Source: Madurella fahalii
Taxonomy: Eukaryota; Ascomycota; Sordariomycetes; Sordariales
DNA: 64,000 nucleotides
Assembly (NCBI GenBank): GCA_029876055.1
Contig: CM056877.1
Coordinates: forward strand, 3,348,001 to 3,412,000
Direction: 5' to 3'
Part shown: piece after piece, positions 1 to 11,122 of the stretch
How the letters are laid out: each line of letters begins with the position of its first letter
Numbering within the stretch: the first letter of the stretch is position 1
The notes under the pieces: generated by a model
What the model saw: only the letters and a program-made list of their open reading frames with translations
What the model was told of the DNA's origin: nothing
Databases searched by the model: none
Translations under genes and position numbers: made by a program

Positions 1-545
1 TCATTCGTACGACTCTGACTCTGTCTTTTAGGTCGTTCCCCCAGCTCCGCAAGGAGCTTGGGCGCACTCTGATGCCCTCGTCGTCCGGCAGGACCGGCCA
101 TTGCTGCTACTCCCTATAGGTAGTCAGGAATTGGCCGAGTTCTGCCATAATGAACTCCAGCGTCGGGTGCTTGTACTGGGTGGAAGGAGTGTACTCGTCG
201 TACGAGGGGCCATAACTGAAGCTCAGGTTCGCTTGTACCGGCCATCCTACATCAATGCCCTGCTCATCCAGAGCAGAGGCATTGTTCCTCGTACGCCCTG
301 TTCTGCGTGTCAAGCGCAGATTAGGGTCTCTACGAGGGGGTAGGCAAGGCCATTCCCCATTTACATGCGGTTGCCCGACCATTTTGGCGGTGCATGTACC
401 AACTGCAAGTAGCGGGATCACGCTGCTCGGTGCACCGTACGGGACGGCGAGCTGGTTGACGAGTCGGACGACGATCGTCCGGGATGGAACCTGGAAGCCG
501 GTCCAGCTGGAGGTGGCCAGTAACTCCTGGCGCTACCCGCAGCGG
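1..545 (-). CDS. Possible 3' exons of an unidentified gene, partial at the left edge
   Basis: On the minus strand the frame is open from about 545 down to 107. It contains a natural-looking stretch (residues such as GIDVGWPVQANLSFSYGPSY near 240-180) and then reaches a stop. Just before that stop the DNA reads like an intron end (CTGAC branch followed by CTATAG or GGAGTAG). A second open stretch from 106 to 1 (QQWPVLPDDEGIRVRPSS) has no stop before the window edge. This suggests two exons of a minus-strand gene running off the left side. I recognise no domain. No start codon, signal peptide or confirmed splice donor is visible, so the model is tentative and may be a decayed gene. Confidence 0.25.
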
Positions 546-909
546 GTGGTCAGTGGACAATCCTTTTGTCCTCTAAGGTGAGTACTTTGTTTTCGTACGA
601 GCACTAGTACTAGCACCAGCACCAGTACAACACCAGCACAACCTAAGAAGCCTGGGCATCAGTGTGTCCATGGTGGAGGTATCAGTTACAAGTGTAGCTG
701 ATCCAGGACAAGAACTGGCACCTTCTCGTGGTGTCCTGGGTGAGTAGCTCGTACGAGTAGTCCGAGTGAAACTAAGCCAGTTCAATCTTGCATAATTTTT
801 ATGCGTGTATAATTATTATAATTATTATAATTATGAATGAATGATTTGCATAATTATTAATATTAATGATCTCCAATAATATGTATTATTCCCCGCACTG
901 GTCGAGGGC

Positions 910-2239
910 CTAGAGGCCTTCTTTGGACAGAAGTGCATTAAAGCCCCTACGGAGTGTCTCCATCACCATGATGTCCACACTGTCCTCAGCAAACATGTTG
1001 GCCAGGTCCGTAAGCGTGAGCTCTGGCCCGTCCTGTTCCGCAGCCGTCCATATTTCACATACCATTTTACGTAGAATACCGTTTCGGCATTGAGGATTGT
1101 GCGCTGCAACGGCTAGGTTATCCGTGATAAGAGACATTCGGCAAAGATTGATATTGGAACCAGGTCTGGTCCCTGCAACGTGTTTTGCGATTATGTCGTT
1201 GTAGACGCCGCGGTAGTGGGCGAGACATTCCGGCGAATCTTCCCACACACCTTCTGGCTCTACCCCCTCCACCTCCATGGACTCTTGATATCCGTACATC
1301 GCCGGGTCCCAGTCACGCGTTAGCCACCCAGGATACCTCTCATTGCCGAGAGTGCGAGGCATAGCGACGACGCCGTCCCAGTCGATGAGGCCTCGGAGAC
1401 CGCCATCTTCCGACACAATGAAATTCTGGATGTCGAAGTCTGGGTGTGCAAGAACGAAGGGATCCATCTCATCCGGCTCGGGAATCCAGCTGATTAGCTG
1501 CCGCAAAATCATTGCGACACCCTTGGAAACCGAGTTCTGTTCCGGGTGAATACCGAGCATGAAGGTGTAGTATGCTTTCAGGTCGCTGGTTGCCGCACAC
1601 TCGACGTATATTGGGTCGCTGTCCAGATCCTGAAGGACAAACCATCGGTCGAGCATGGCCTTATGGTTCACTAGTCGCATCGGCCCAATCCCCGACGGGT
1701 TCCCATCACTTCAAAGAGAAGACGGCCGCCAGTGCGAAATGAAAACCTATCTAACTGCACCATTGCCGAAGCGATGCCTTCGAGGGCGCGGGTTCGGCAC
1801 GCGAGGACTGCTTCGTGGCTAGCGCCCTTCAGGCGGTGTCCGAACCAAACTCTGTACTGTACAGGGGTGTTCCAGAAATGAACGACATGATGATGTAAGG
1901 GCATCCGAGTGCGTTTTTTGGGGTTGGGGAGAAGTCCAAGACATCGGGCAGAGGGATAGTAGTCTCGCGCTTCAGGAGGCGCATTGTGTCAGCCTCGGAG
2001 GCCAGGGCCAAGGCAGACAACTCGTCCCATTTGTCCGCCGTGCCGTTGATAGGAATTTTCGCAACCCAGCGAAGATCGACATCGAAAGTCAACGGGAAAA
2101 GCACGTGGTAAGAGCCATACATGGGCTCGCTGATGGAGGGGAGCTTCGCTTTTGTGGCGGGATGGGTGCGCTGTAGAATCGCCATTGCGACCAGCGGCAG
2201 CTGCTCTCTGTTGAGTGTCGAGAGAACTGCAGAGAACAA
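910..2239 (-). pseudogene. Aminoglycoside-phosphotransferase-like (APH) pseudogene, two frameshifts
   Basis: Three consecutive minus-strand frames together give one APH/choline-kinase-like protein. The N-lobe lies at 2239-1850 (WVAKIPINGTADKWDEL, then PYIIMSFISGTPLY), a linker at about 1850-1690, and the C-lobe at 1680-910 with the catalytic loop AHPDFDIQNF and the metal-binding IDWDGV. The first break, near 1855, is a direct 5-bp duplication (TACAGTACAG) that shifts the frame inside the SGTPLY..VWFG segment. The second, near 1698, looks like the loss of one G from a G run before NPSGIGPMRL. Fungal APH proteins of about 400-500 aa are common in accessory regions and their substrates are mostly unknown. 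Intron explanations do not fit: there is no GT-AG pair around either break. A sequencing error at the G run cannot be excluded, but the 5-bp duplication looks real. Confidence 0.8.
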
Positions 2240-3043
2240 CTCTGCATTTTGTCATTGTCGGCAGAGTGCGAAGACGGCGACTGTTCGATATGTTGTTGTG
2301 CCATTTCTGGTCTACAGAGCAGGGCGAGTGTGCGTTGGAGAGAAAGTAGAGACTGACGGTGGAAAATAGGTATTCAATGTCGTTTAGGGGTTGGTGGAAG
2401 AACAAAGTAGGCCGGTCATGCTTGGCATTATCGGAGACAGATCAAGCCAATCAAACGATTCCACAATAAGCATTCATTATGCCATCAACAGGTGCTACCA
2501 GTCGAATCATCGACGCTGAGGTTGGGTTCACGTATGCACAACCTCATGACCTAGGGGCATGACCCAACGGCCTTTGACGTCTACCTATCAACGTGTGAGG
2601 GGTTATTGGAAGTAGGCCGGTGTATAATCCGTACCATACCTAGCTGAGCCCACCTAAGTAGGTATAAAGGAGCTCTGTAAGAAGAAAGTAAGAAGAAACA
2701 AGAGGGCGGGCCAAGAGTGCCCGCAAGCTTATCATTATGCGAAGAGAGCAATAATAAACGCGGAACGCACCGAGCCTGTGACTCTGTACACTGGCCTAAG
2801 GTGCTTGGTGGCCTAACGTGCTTGGAGAATGGTTCCATTGGATGCTTCTTTTCACGCTGTCTGGAGGATTAATAGTAGCGTTATGTTCGTTTAAACCGTA
2901 GTTTATATAACTCAAATGATGACACCAACAACACCATCCCATCGCGACGTGAACTAGCGTGGTGTTGCTAACTAACACCCGGCCACAGGATTCAAGGCGG
3001 GCTCGTTGAGAGCGCTAAAGCCGCTGCCTAACATTTTAGCGGC
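2240..3043. other. Intergenic, no supported gene
   Basis: AT-rich intergenic DNA upstream of the phosphotransferase pseudogene. Short open frames exist on both strands but show no motif or coding texture. No repeat with clear ends was found. Confidence 0.5.
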
Positions 3044-3193
3044 ATGTCGCAGTGGGCTGAGTTGGTCGACGCAATTACTGCGACTATCCCGCTCAATCAA
3101 AAACTTCAGAACTTAGCTGACTCGGCCAAAGAACTACCACCCACGTTGCGTTGGTACTCGAGCAGCATTACAGAAACAAGTCCAGATTGGTAG
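3044..3193 (+). CDS. Small ORF, 49 aa, unidentified
   Basis: ATG to TAG frame with natural-looking composition (MSQWAELVDAITATIPLNQK, then LPPTLRWYSS). The frame remains readable just upstream before a stop, so it may be the surviving piece of a larger gene rather than a free-standing peptide. There is no signal peptide, and I recognise no domain. Confidence 0.25.
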   Translation: MSQWAELVDAITATIPLNQKLQNLADSAKELPPTLRWYSSSITETSPDW

Positions 3194-3402
3194 CAGCCAA
3201 CGCGACACCAAAATTTGTGCGAGGAGCGGCTATCACTGACGTCGCTACACGTGGTTGGTGTCGAGTGGCAGCAAAGGGGTGGGTGCCCTTAGTAGCTCTA
3301 TTAATAAGCTTACCGTCTAATACGTATAGGTAACTATAGAGATACACGCTCATTTGGCCAAACCTGCTGGTGTCCCAGTATTATAGAGGGTTATCCCGAG
3401 TT

Positions 3403-5235
3403 TCACCCACCCATGGCTCCCAGTTCCATGCCTTCCAGCTGCCACCATCCTCTCTTCTCCAGGCCTGCAGCCCGCAATACGTTCCGGTCGCCCATCGGCT
3501 CGAGATAAAAATGCGCAGTATCCAAGGACCAGTTGTCCTTTGCCATTTCCAAAAACGGAGCATTCTTCCCACCAGACATAGCCGCGTCACCCACCATGGC
3601 TTCCACCTCGGGGCCAGCACCATACAGCAAACCAGCCGCCGAGAGCAGCCCCTTGGGCTCCTCCATCAGAGGACAAGGCCGCCTATGCCGCCATACCACA
3701 AGCCAGGTGGTACTGGCCAGGGATAGCAACGTAAACCCCACAAGACACCCGGCGAACCAGGGCCGAGCAAACAGCCTCGTCTGCGGCCTCTGCAGCAAGC
3801 CCTCTGTAAAACCCGGCGGGATGTCGGCGGTGGCCCGAAACGCCAGCCTCACGACAGCAATCCTATACACAGACGCAAACGCAACCTGGATCGCCTCGGG
3901 AAGCACATCGGGGTTGTCAATGACGTGGGCGGCGCTGTCACCCTCCGCCCCTTCCGTCAGCCTGCCGTCCCGCGTCAGGATCTGCGTAGCCCGCGCGACG
4001 ACCAGCCTGCCAAACATGGACGGAACGGCCTGGGTAAACACCTGCGCGCCCGATTCCTCGACGTCGATAACCTCCCGCTCGAATGTCGGGGCGTAGATGG
4101 GCTCCTGGCGCACCGTCGGCTCGGTGGCCTGGAAGCTGACGATTCTCGGCGCGGGCGACGAGCCCTGGGTGGTGTTAGACCACTCCACGGTTAGGTCCCC
4201 AGCTGTTTGCTCATATAGGGGTATGCAAGACGTGATTGTGAGTTTCCCCAGCTGGGCCTCCGCCTGCGGGTTGTGCTCGGCGGTGAGAATAACGATGCGG
4301 GTCCGGTAAGTGGGCTGAGAAGCACATCCGGCCTCGGAGATGACCTCGACCACGCGGGGCCGCATGACGGCGCCGATGGTGAAGCGCCGCTCAATGTAGC
4401 AGTTCCTGTCGTTGGCCTTGAGCGTGACCTGGCCGGCGGCGTTGTCGGGGTCGCTCAAGTCGTCAAAGACGACGGAAAAGTCGGACTCGGACAGCACGAC
4501 GCAGGCTTGGCGGACTGCCAGGGCGTGCGATACGGCAGTGAGCCGGGCCCCGACAGTACCGTAGGCGGCGGTATCCGGGCTGAGCGGCTGGAAGGCGTGG
4601 GTGCCGTTGGTCCAGCGGGTTTTCTCGGCCCCGTGTACGTCCTCGGAGATGGCTAGCTGGAGCTCGGCAGTCCAGTCGTGATGGCTCGGTACGAGCGCGG
4701 CCTCGAAGAACTCGAAGCCCGTCCGCATAAGAATGGTGCTGTTGAAGACGACGTCTTCCTCCTTGATCAGCGCGGCGGAAAAGGGCGTGATAAAGACGAG
4801 AAAGACCACCGAGAGGAACAGGGCCAAGCCGAGGTGGTAGTGGCGGTTCCGCAAGGCATAGAACCATCTCAGTAAAATATTCTTGTCGCGGTAGTCTAAC
4901 AACACGGTGGCCCTGGCGTTGGCTCTACGCCTAACATCTGTCCATCCGAGTTCGGCAAAGGGTTCTCGGAAGGCGGCTTCATCGGCGGGCCAGTTGCGAA
5001 CGAGGGTGAAGAACTGCAGAATCAGAGGTGGCAAGGACTCCCAGACAACGGACCAGTCCTGCCCAAGCGAGTCGAGGAACCGGTCATCTTTGTTGGTGAT
5101 CTCGACGAAGCCGTTGAGCGATGAGGTTAGGACCCACAGTGCGGCTGTCGCGCCTAGGAGAATGAGATGGGCGACGAGGACGAAGCTTACGGGCAAAGCC
5201 CTCAGAGCCTCGGGCTCCCAGTTTTTGGTGGCCAT
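3403..5235 (-). CDS. DUF3433-type fungal transmembrane protein, 610 aa
   Basis: A single uninterrupted frame starting at the only sensible ATG (5235). There is a hydrophobic segment at residues about 13-35, a short hydrophobic stretch around 68-80 preceding NWPADEAAFREPFAELGW, a second clear membrane span at about 134-156 (LALFLSVVFLVFITPFSAAL), a roughly 340-residue presumably extracellular domain with paired cysteines and NxT/NxS sites, and a last span near residues 500-522 before a cytoplasmic tail. This layout and the LPPLILQFF...FRE.FAELGW segment fit the fungal DUF3433 family, whose function is unknown. Many members carry two such units and exceed 1000 aa, so this is a single-unit form. 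It is transcribed divergently from the Cys-rich secreted protein gene 450 bp away. Family call from memory of the pattern: moderate. Confidence 0.7.
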   Translation of the reverse strand: MATKNWEPEALRALPVSFVLVAHLILLGATAALWVLTSSLNGFVEITNKDDRFLDSLGQDWSVVWESLPPLILQFFTLVRNWPADEAAFREPFAELGWTDVRRRANARATVLLDYRDKNILLRWFYALRNRHYHLGLALFLSVVFLVFITPFSAALIKEEDVVFNSTILMRTGFEFFEAALVPSHHDWTAELQLAISEDVHGAEKTRWTNGTHAFQPLSPDTAAYGTVGARLTAVSHALAVRQACVVLSESDFSVVFDDLSDPDNAAGQVTLKANDRNCYIERRFTIGAVMRPRVVEVISEAGCASQPTYRTRIVILTAEHNPQAEAQLGKLTITSCIPLYEQTAGDLTVEWSNTTQGSSPAPRIVSFQATEPTVRQEPIYAPTFEREVIDVEESGAQVFTQAVPSMFGRLVVARATQILTRDGRLTEGAEGDSAAHVIDNPDVLPEAIQVAFASVYRIAVVRLAFRATADIPPGFTEGLLQRPQTRLFARPWFAGCLVGFTLLSLASTTWLVVWRHRRPCPLMEEPKGLLSAAGLLYGAGPEVEAMVGDAAMSGGKNAPFLEMAKDNWSLDTAHFYLEPMGDRNVLRAAGLEKRGWWQLEGMELGAMGG

Positions 5236-5684
5236 TGAGCATTGCGCGTTCTGTGCACTGCGTACCGCAACGCAGCTCGATGCCCCTTCCAGCCTTCTAA
5301 ATTATATGTCCGGCCTATGTCGCGGACATTACCCCTGAGCCCCCCCCCCCCACACGGTCACTGCCATAAAACTGCGGTGCCACCTTTATCAAGATGTTCA
5401 CTACCTTTCTTTGGACCTGAGCTGGGTCTAGACTTCGGCATCTCATTTGCCGCGTCATGCGTGGAGACGTGGCTGCCCAATAAATCGATTGTTCCACTTC
5501 AGCTGAAAACCACCGGCCGGGCGACCGCAGCGGGCGAAACAGGCTGGAGGTTGGTAGCTTCTTTCAGCTGCCTCATTACGCGCGACAAGAAGCTATTAGA
5601 ACGCCTTACCTTGATTCCCCATCCCCGCTCGGCATTCTCTTCTTCATAGCACTACTTTTCTTCCACTGTCGTACTTGTCTTCCA
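5236..5684. promoter_or_regulatory. Shared divergent promoter region
   Basis: The 449 bp between the start codons of the DUF3433 gene (minus) and the Cys-rich secreted protein gene (plus) must hold both promoters. It contains a C13 run near 5340 and a CCAAT motif near 5478. Pyrimidine-rich tracts lie immediately upstream of the plus-strand ATG, as is common in filamentous fungi. No specific factor site can be named. Confidence 0.4.
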
Positions 5685-6635
5685 ATGGTGTCGCCAACCT
5701 ACCCCTCCTTTCTTCTCTTCTCCGCCATCTGCGCATCCTGTTCGATTCTCGAAAGACAAGCCGGTCTGCTTGACTGGTCGCAATGCCCAACAATGCCCCA
5801 CCCGCACTGCGATGTCATTGACAACTGCCCCCAAGCCGGGCTCTCTCCCACCCCCTGCGACTGCACCCAGGAGATGATCAACGCGCTTTACGGGTACGCA
5901 ACATCTACCTTTGCCAAACTCGCTACTGGTGCCTGACCTCGGGGTATAAAGCTGTCCGGCAGAGTTGGGCAACTGCGTCGGCATGGACGAAGAAGCATTC
6001 AAAGACGGCTTCGACCAGGTCATCTTTGCATGGAGACAGCGATGCTCGTCAGCCCTATCCACCATCACCACACCCACCGCTTACGCAACGGCCACCGGGT
6101 CCGGCGGCATCTGCAACTTGGACAACAACGCGTGCATCGCCGGCCAGACCAGTCTCGATAACTGCATGAGCAGCGCACGTGTCGGCACCACCACCGACTT
6201 TTCCTCTCTCATCAGCTGCGCCTGCCAGGTCGCGCTCCTCCGGACCCTGAGCGTCTGCTGGTTTACCGACGAGCCGGAGTGTCTTGGGAAGCCGCCCAAC
6301 ACGTCGCGAATAAATGACAACTATCTCGTGCAGGAGTGCTCTGCCGCAAAGACCATCTTTGACTTTGCAGTAAGAACGGTAAGAATCCGTCCCCCGGTGC
6401 GCGCTGTTCTCCTCAGAATGAACAACTCGAACTAATTCTGGCTGACCTCTAGGACACGACAACCGCAGCAGTATCGGAGCCTCGTGTGCCAGCGACAGCA
6501 TTTACAGTCACGGCCCCAGACTTTGTTCCGACCGAGACGGGCAAGTCGTCGTCACCGCCTCCTAAGGTGTGGAGTCTGGGTTCCATTTTCCTATGTTTAT
6601 CGGTACACGGCGTGATGGCACTGCGTTGGCTGTGA
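5685..6635 (+). CDS. Secreted Cys-rich protein, probably GPI-anchored, 272 aa, three exons
   Basis: Exons 5685-5893, 5952-6378 and 6453-6635 join in frame. Intron 1 (58 bp) has GTACGC, a CTGAC branch and ends ATAAAG. Intron 2 has GTAAGA, CTGAC and ends CTAG. The N-terminus is a short hydrophobic leader (YPSFLLFSAICASC). The mature part is rich in cysteines spread over two blocks. The C-terminus is a Ser/Thr/Pro stretch (TETGKSSSPPPK) followed by a hydrophobic tail ending at the stop, the usual shape of a GPI-attachment signal. So it is probably a cell-wall or plasma-membrane surface protein. The Cys spacing does not let me call CFEM. Two adjacent in-phase donors (GTAAGA at 6370 and 6379) could give isoforms differing by three residues. 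Confidence 0.7.
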
Positions 6636-8407
6636 GCGGATATGCTGTCTAAGTGCCCCGCCCGGCCTACCTACAGTTCAACAGATTTAACCTATTCGGG
6701 TACCTACCTGTTTTTCCTTGACCTAGGTGACGGCCCAGACTTTCGGGCGTTTCTTCCAGGCTTCCAGCCAGTCCCGTCAATATGTTCCCAAGTTGCCCCA
6801 TACTTAGTGCGCCGTCTGTGGACAACAGCACAATACTCCCTTGCCGACCCCTCCCTCCCAATCGGCCGCCATCATCAGCTGCTATCTGCAACGCTGTTAA
6901 ACTATGGTGCGGCAAACCACTATCCGCTTGGGCCGCAAAACAGTCTGTCTATTTAGATAGGTTCCAAAATTCTCTGTGAATTATGAGGGGAGATCCTGTG
7001 ATGCTTCTGTCCCACTTCAAGCAAGGGAGAAAAACAAGCTCATACCCCCAATCCCCTGCTGGCACCTGATAGCGTTGTAGCATCCAGTAGACTGGCCGCT
7101 AAAGGGCAGCTACGTATTTACCAAACAATAAACTATATCTTGGCACCTTCGCTCGAGGCCTGGCTAGTGGATTGCGCGGCAGTGTCACCTCCTTTGCAGA
7201 GTCATTGCTGCCAGGCCAATTGCGCGTTGATTCGTCAGGGCCTGTTGCAGTACCACGTGTGCCCTGCCATACGCCGCTTTCAACATTTCGGGCCTTTTCC
7301 TTTCCACAGGCTACCTTGCTATAAGAGCCATCTCTCTGTCTTCGACCGTTTCGTTTCCCTTCTAACTATAAGTAATACGGATTCAGACTCAGAGAGGCCT
7401 CCAACTCCGCCTCTACCTGACTTAAATTTCCCTTTGTAGGTAGCCGCGCTACTCTCAATAAGGCATCAGTGATAGTCAGAGTAGCATAGAAATGTATTTA
7501 ATTTGATGTTATCTGGGAGCATAAATAATGTTCTTGCCGCACTATGCGCCGCTGGACGATGTGATTCTTGTGTGCCTTGAGGAGATGATCCCGCCCAAGG
7601 GAAATGTGAATACTGCCCTCTGGGCTCATTACCACCCTTCCTATTTGGTTGTGTAACATCGGCTCTACTTCTCAACATACGTGGTGAGACAAATATGATA
7701 GGTCACGACGGCCGCAGGAAGAATCTTCGGCCTAGCGAGACCGAGAGGCCAGAAGTTTCAGCATGTCCGCAGACAAGTGCGTTTGGAGTGCCATGTACAT
7801 ATATATACAGTACTTGGGTGTCAACCCTGGTACCTACCCATAGGTGATTTCTGTCCCAAGCTCCTGCTAATTTACGCTGGACGGGGGGAGCCCCTAAAGA
7901 AAACCTTTTGGATCGATTGCACCAGATTCAACGGGAGCCGCCAGCCGATCGAGACTTGAAACTGCACTCTTCCCTTGGCCACACAAAAATTCTACCAACA
8001 ATATCGCCGGAATAGTAACACAGGCAGCATCGGAAAAAGTCGCCTTCTGGGAGCTCAGTCTCGAAGATAGAGAGCGGCTGTCGTCCGTCCTTCACTCCGT
8101 TTAGCCATATATCTGCGCCTCAGGGTTTACTAACATTCACATCTTCAGGGATCGGCAGGATGCCAGGATGTCTGTGGAGGAGTTACCGGACTTTCAGCCT
8201 AGTAGGAAGTATCGCTGTTCGTACCCTCTGTCCCGTGATACATACCCTCAACCCTCCGAGCGCCTAGACGGAAATTTACCGGATACAGCAATCCTGAAGC
8301 TCTTCTTCCGGTCAGGAGCTTCGAAAATCTGGGCCACAATTACGGGATGGCTCCACAGGGGCGATCACGTAGTCGCCCCTAACAGCTAACCCGTGATGTG
8401 CATTAGG
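6636..8407. other. Intergenic, no supported gene
   Basis: About 1.8 kb with several ATG-started open frames of 60-100 codons on both strands, none with coding texture, splice structure or a recognisable motif. No repeats with clear ends. Confidence 0.5.
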
Positions 8408-8955
8408 ATGGGCACTGGGTACAGCGCAGGCTTAAAGGATGCACGATATATCTCCCAGGGACCAATGATTTGCGACCTGCATCGCGCTGCCGCTTGCGTA
8501 GAGTGATGCCAAGGCTAAGCAGTTCGACGAGGCGTTTCTGCGCCTGGACAGGCTGTTCCAGAACGTGACACCCATAGCATATAGCACGCCTGAGACCAAG
8601 GCGCAGCAGTAACTCACCATCATCAGGTACCCTGCGGAGTTGGGCACCAATGTCGGAGCTCCCGGTGGCGAGACGTACGAGATGAAGATAAGCCGGGGAA
8701 TGGATCTCGAGCGTACCGAGTGGAACATACTGGGATACCAAGGCGACCCCCAAGCAGGTTTGCATAGCCCCTATCCCTGCTTCCCACCATGAGTTGATAG
8801 CTGTGGTTTCACTGGGATTTTCCGGAGTACCTATCATACGGGACAAGGATTTCGTAGCCATCAGGATGCACGTTCGAGGCGGGACTTTTAACTCTGCTGC
8901 CGTTGTGGGTAGGCCATACGGGGTCATTTTACGAAAATATAATGAGCTTGATTAG
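8408..8955 (+). pseudogene. Unidentified protein pseudogene
   Basis: Read on plus, three frames give a continuous protein-like text. It opens with MGTGYSAGLKDARYISQG from the ATG at 8408, then has an apparent one-base shift near 8500 before AKAKQFDEAFLRLDRLFQNV, an in-frame TAA near 8608, then TNVGAPGGETYEMKISRGMD. A second shift near 8755 leads to SLGFSGVPIIRDKDFVAIRM, and it ends VILRKYNELD-stop. The text makes better protein than the uninterrupted 174-codon frame on the opposite strand, so I take plus as the coding strand. I do not recognise the family. With two shifts and a stop it is a pseudogene. Confidence 0.4.
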
Positions 8956-10189
8956 AAAAGGTGGTAGTCCGGACTCTGGCTTCAGACGGACGTTGGCAAA
9001 GACTGGGTGCTTGCGTTTTGCTGCGCCTGCATCGGGTATGCACTAAGCTGGCCGGGCACTCAGCGTCTGGGCCTTAAAGTGATGCAAAGCAGACAGGGTC
9101 TTGTTTTGGCGATCCCATTAGATCGACTGCGTCCACTCATTAGTTTGACGGATATCTAACCGCATTTGGCACCGTCCCACCGTTGTGTAAAGGGGTTGTT
9201 CCGAAAACACGTTGAGGGAGATGGATCACGATGTCCCAGTACCGAAAAGATCTTGACCAGCGGGCGATATCTTTACGAACAGCCTCCTATTGTTACAGAG
9301 AAACTGATCCTTACGGATCAGAAGTCCCCGGTGTAAGAGAGTTTCCTATAGGGTTCTTATCTACCCAATATCGTAACATCATCCTGGATGATCCAGCATC
9401 AATCGGCTGGTCTTCCTAGTCTTTATTGAGAGGTTCCTATTATAATTTAAGCTCCTCTTTTGATACGCTAACGCGCGCGGGAGACAAGCAAGTAGTAGAA
9501 AAGTTGGTGATGTGAGAATTGTTGTTGAGAAAGAGAGTATAGCTTGCTTCTGGGCACTTAAGTATCTATTAGAAATTGCCCACAATCGATGAAGTGGGTA
9601 GAGCGCACGGGTCGTAGAGCAATCCTTGATTAAAAGACTATCTAATCTACATATCTTATCAACACGTGATATATATCCATCCCTCTATTCTCGGATACGG
9701 ATATTACCTTTATAGAATCTATCCTCAGATTCCTTATTAAGAAACATTATCTGAGGTTAGAGAAGAGTAGGATTTAGAATCGTATTAGGTAAATATCCGG
9801 TATTTATTTATTTATATAAGATTAGATGGGACCGTAGAGCCCTATTACCATAACAGCCAACGATATCCGAAAAAGCTGCTATTACCATCAGTTAGTGGGT
9901 AAGCTAGAGCTAGGAACAAAGCCAGAACTAGGATTAGGGTTAGGATCAGGATTAAGATCAGGATCAAGGCTCTACAGTAGAGGAAGCATTAGGTAGAGCT
10001 TGAGAGGAATGTTAGAAAAAGGAGGTCAGAGGTCAGCCTACTAGGCTAGCCGATGAAGGCTCTCTCGAATTACTATTGAGTTAGGAAGAACAGTCTCCAG
10101 AGGATAAGGTCCCTCTAGTCAGAGGGACACAGTTACTAGGATAGTGCCTTAGGAGCTGGAACTTGCCATGGGCCCATTTTCCTTTTCCA
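8956..10189. other. Gene-free, AT-rich border of the transposon block
   Basis: No coding frame beyond 70 codons is credible. From about 9600 the DNA becomes rich in TA steps and simple degenerate repeats (including a short TTAGGGTTAGG at 9934), matching the decayed character of the transposon region that follows. Confidence 0.5.
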
Positions 10190-11122
10190 CTAAAAGTAGG
10201 GCTATCCTAGTCATTGCTCCTTAGACAGGACAATCAATTCAGTGCTCTTTTTTACATATGTTGTAAGCTCAACTGACGAGCTTTCTTTACTTGCAGAGCG
10301 ATCTCTCTCTAATCAGAGAGAGATCTATCTATATATATTGCTTTACAAGGACGACCTAAAGGTAGGAGGATACAGGTTTTTCACCCGGTGAGGAAATCTC
10401 ACACGGTTTTCCTGTACAACAAGATGGTAGAAGGACCAGCACACCCGTTTGAGTAAAGCGGCGTAGGAACAATAAACAATAAATAATATATATTGCTTTG
10501 ACTTTGTCAAAGCTGTAGGAACCTGATTTTGTTATAGTATCGTCTAACCTATCCTATCTATCTTATCTGTCTAGTATTTAGCTACCTTTGTACTCCCTCT
10601 TATTTTAATAGGTATATAGGTGTGGATGTGTGTTTCTACACCGTTTCAATGATACCTCGGATAACAAAGACGGGTAAGAGTAGAGTATATAGAACGTAGA
10701 AGGCTTTTTGTATCTGATTTAGCGTTGGTTTCTTTATAAATTCTACAGCTAAACCTCGAATTCTAGACGTTAAGCGTTTTACAAGTTAGCACCTAGCCAA
10801 AGACCCCTAGGTAATGAAATAGTGCAGAAACATACATCTATACCTATATACCTACTAAAACAAAGGGGGAGGGCAGAGACGGCCAAATGCCAGACAAATA
10901 AGATAGATAAGACAGACCAGGTGACACCACGACAAATTAGGTCCCTGCAGTCTAAACAAGGTCAAAACAATATATGCAGATAGAGCTCCCTCTAGTCAGA
11001 GGGAGATCACATTGTACACAAAGAAAGCTCGTCAATTGAGCTTACAACAGATATAGAAAAGAGTACTGAATTGATTCCTCTGTCTAAGGAGTAATGGCTA
11101 AGGCGGCCCTACTTATAGTACG
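10190..11122. repeat. Large imperfect inverted repeat (fold-back element remnant)
   Basis: The segment from about 10190 to 10310 (for example TTGTAAGCTCAACTGACGAG, CAATTCAGTGCTC) reappears as its reverse complement at about 10985-11122 (CTCGTCAATTGAGCTTACAA, GTACTGAATTG). Similarity continues inward through the GATAAG/TATCTATCTTATC tracts at about 10540-10580 and 10880-10910. The left arm carries about 150 bp not present on the right. The arms flank a roughly 200-bp centre. No coding potential was seen. It resembles a fold-back or MITE-like element, now diverged by transitions. Related sequence (CCCTCTTGTTAGAG) also lies just outside the first pogo element near 18510, so the family is repeated here. 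Confidence 0.5.

Noticed and set aside
597..713. Plus-strand Thr/Ser-rich tail ending PKKPGHQCVHGGGISYKCS
   Set aside because: Looks like the end of a secreted protein with a linker, but no upstream exon or usable intron could be found; the repeat-like DNA (ACYAGYACC) can produce such text by chance.
8403..8927. 174-codon minus-strand open frame
   Set aside because: Opposite strand gives more protein-like text with a good ATG; no domain on minus.
9934..9944. TTAGGGTTAGG, telomere-like
   Set aside because: Less than two units inside degenerate GGATTAGG/GGATCAGG sequence; no array, so not an internal telomere.
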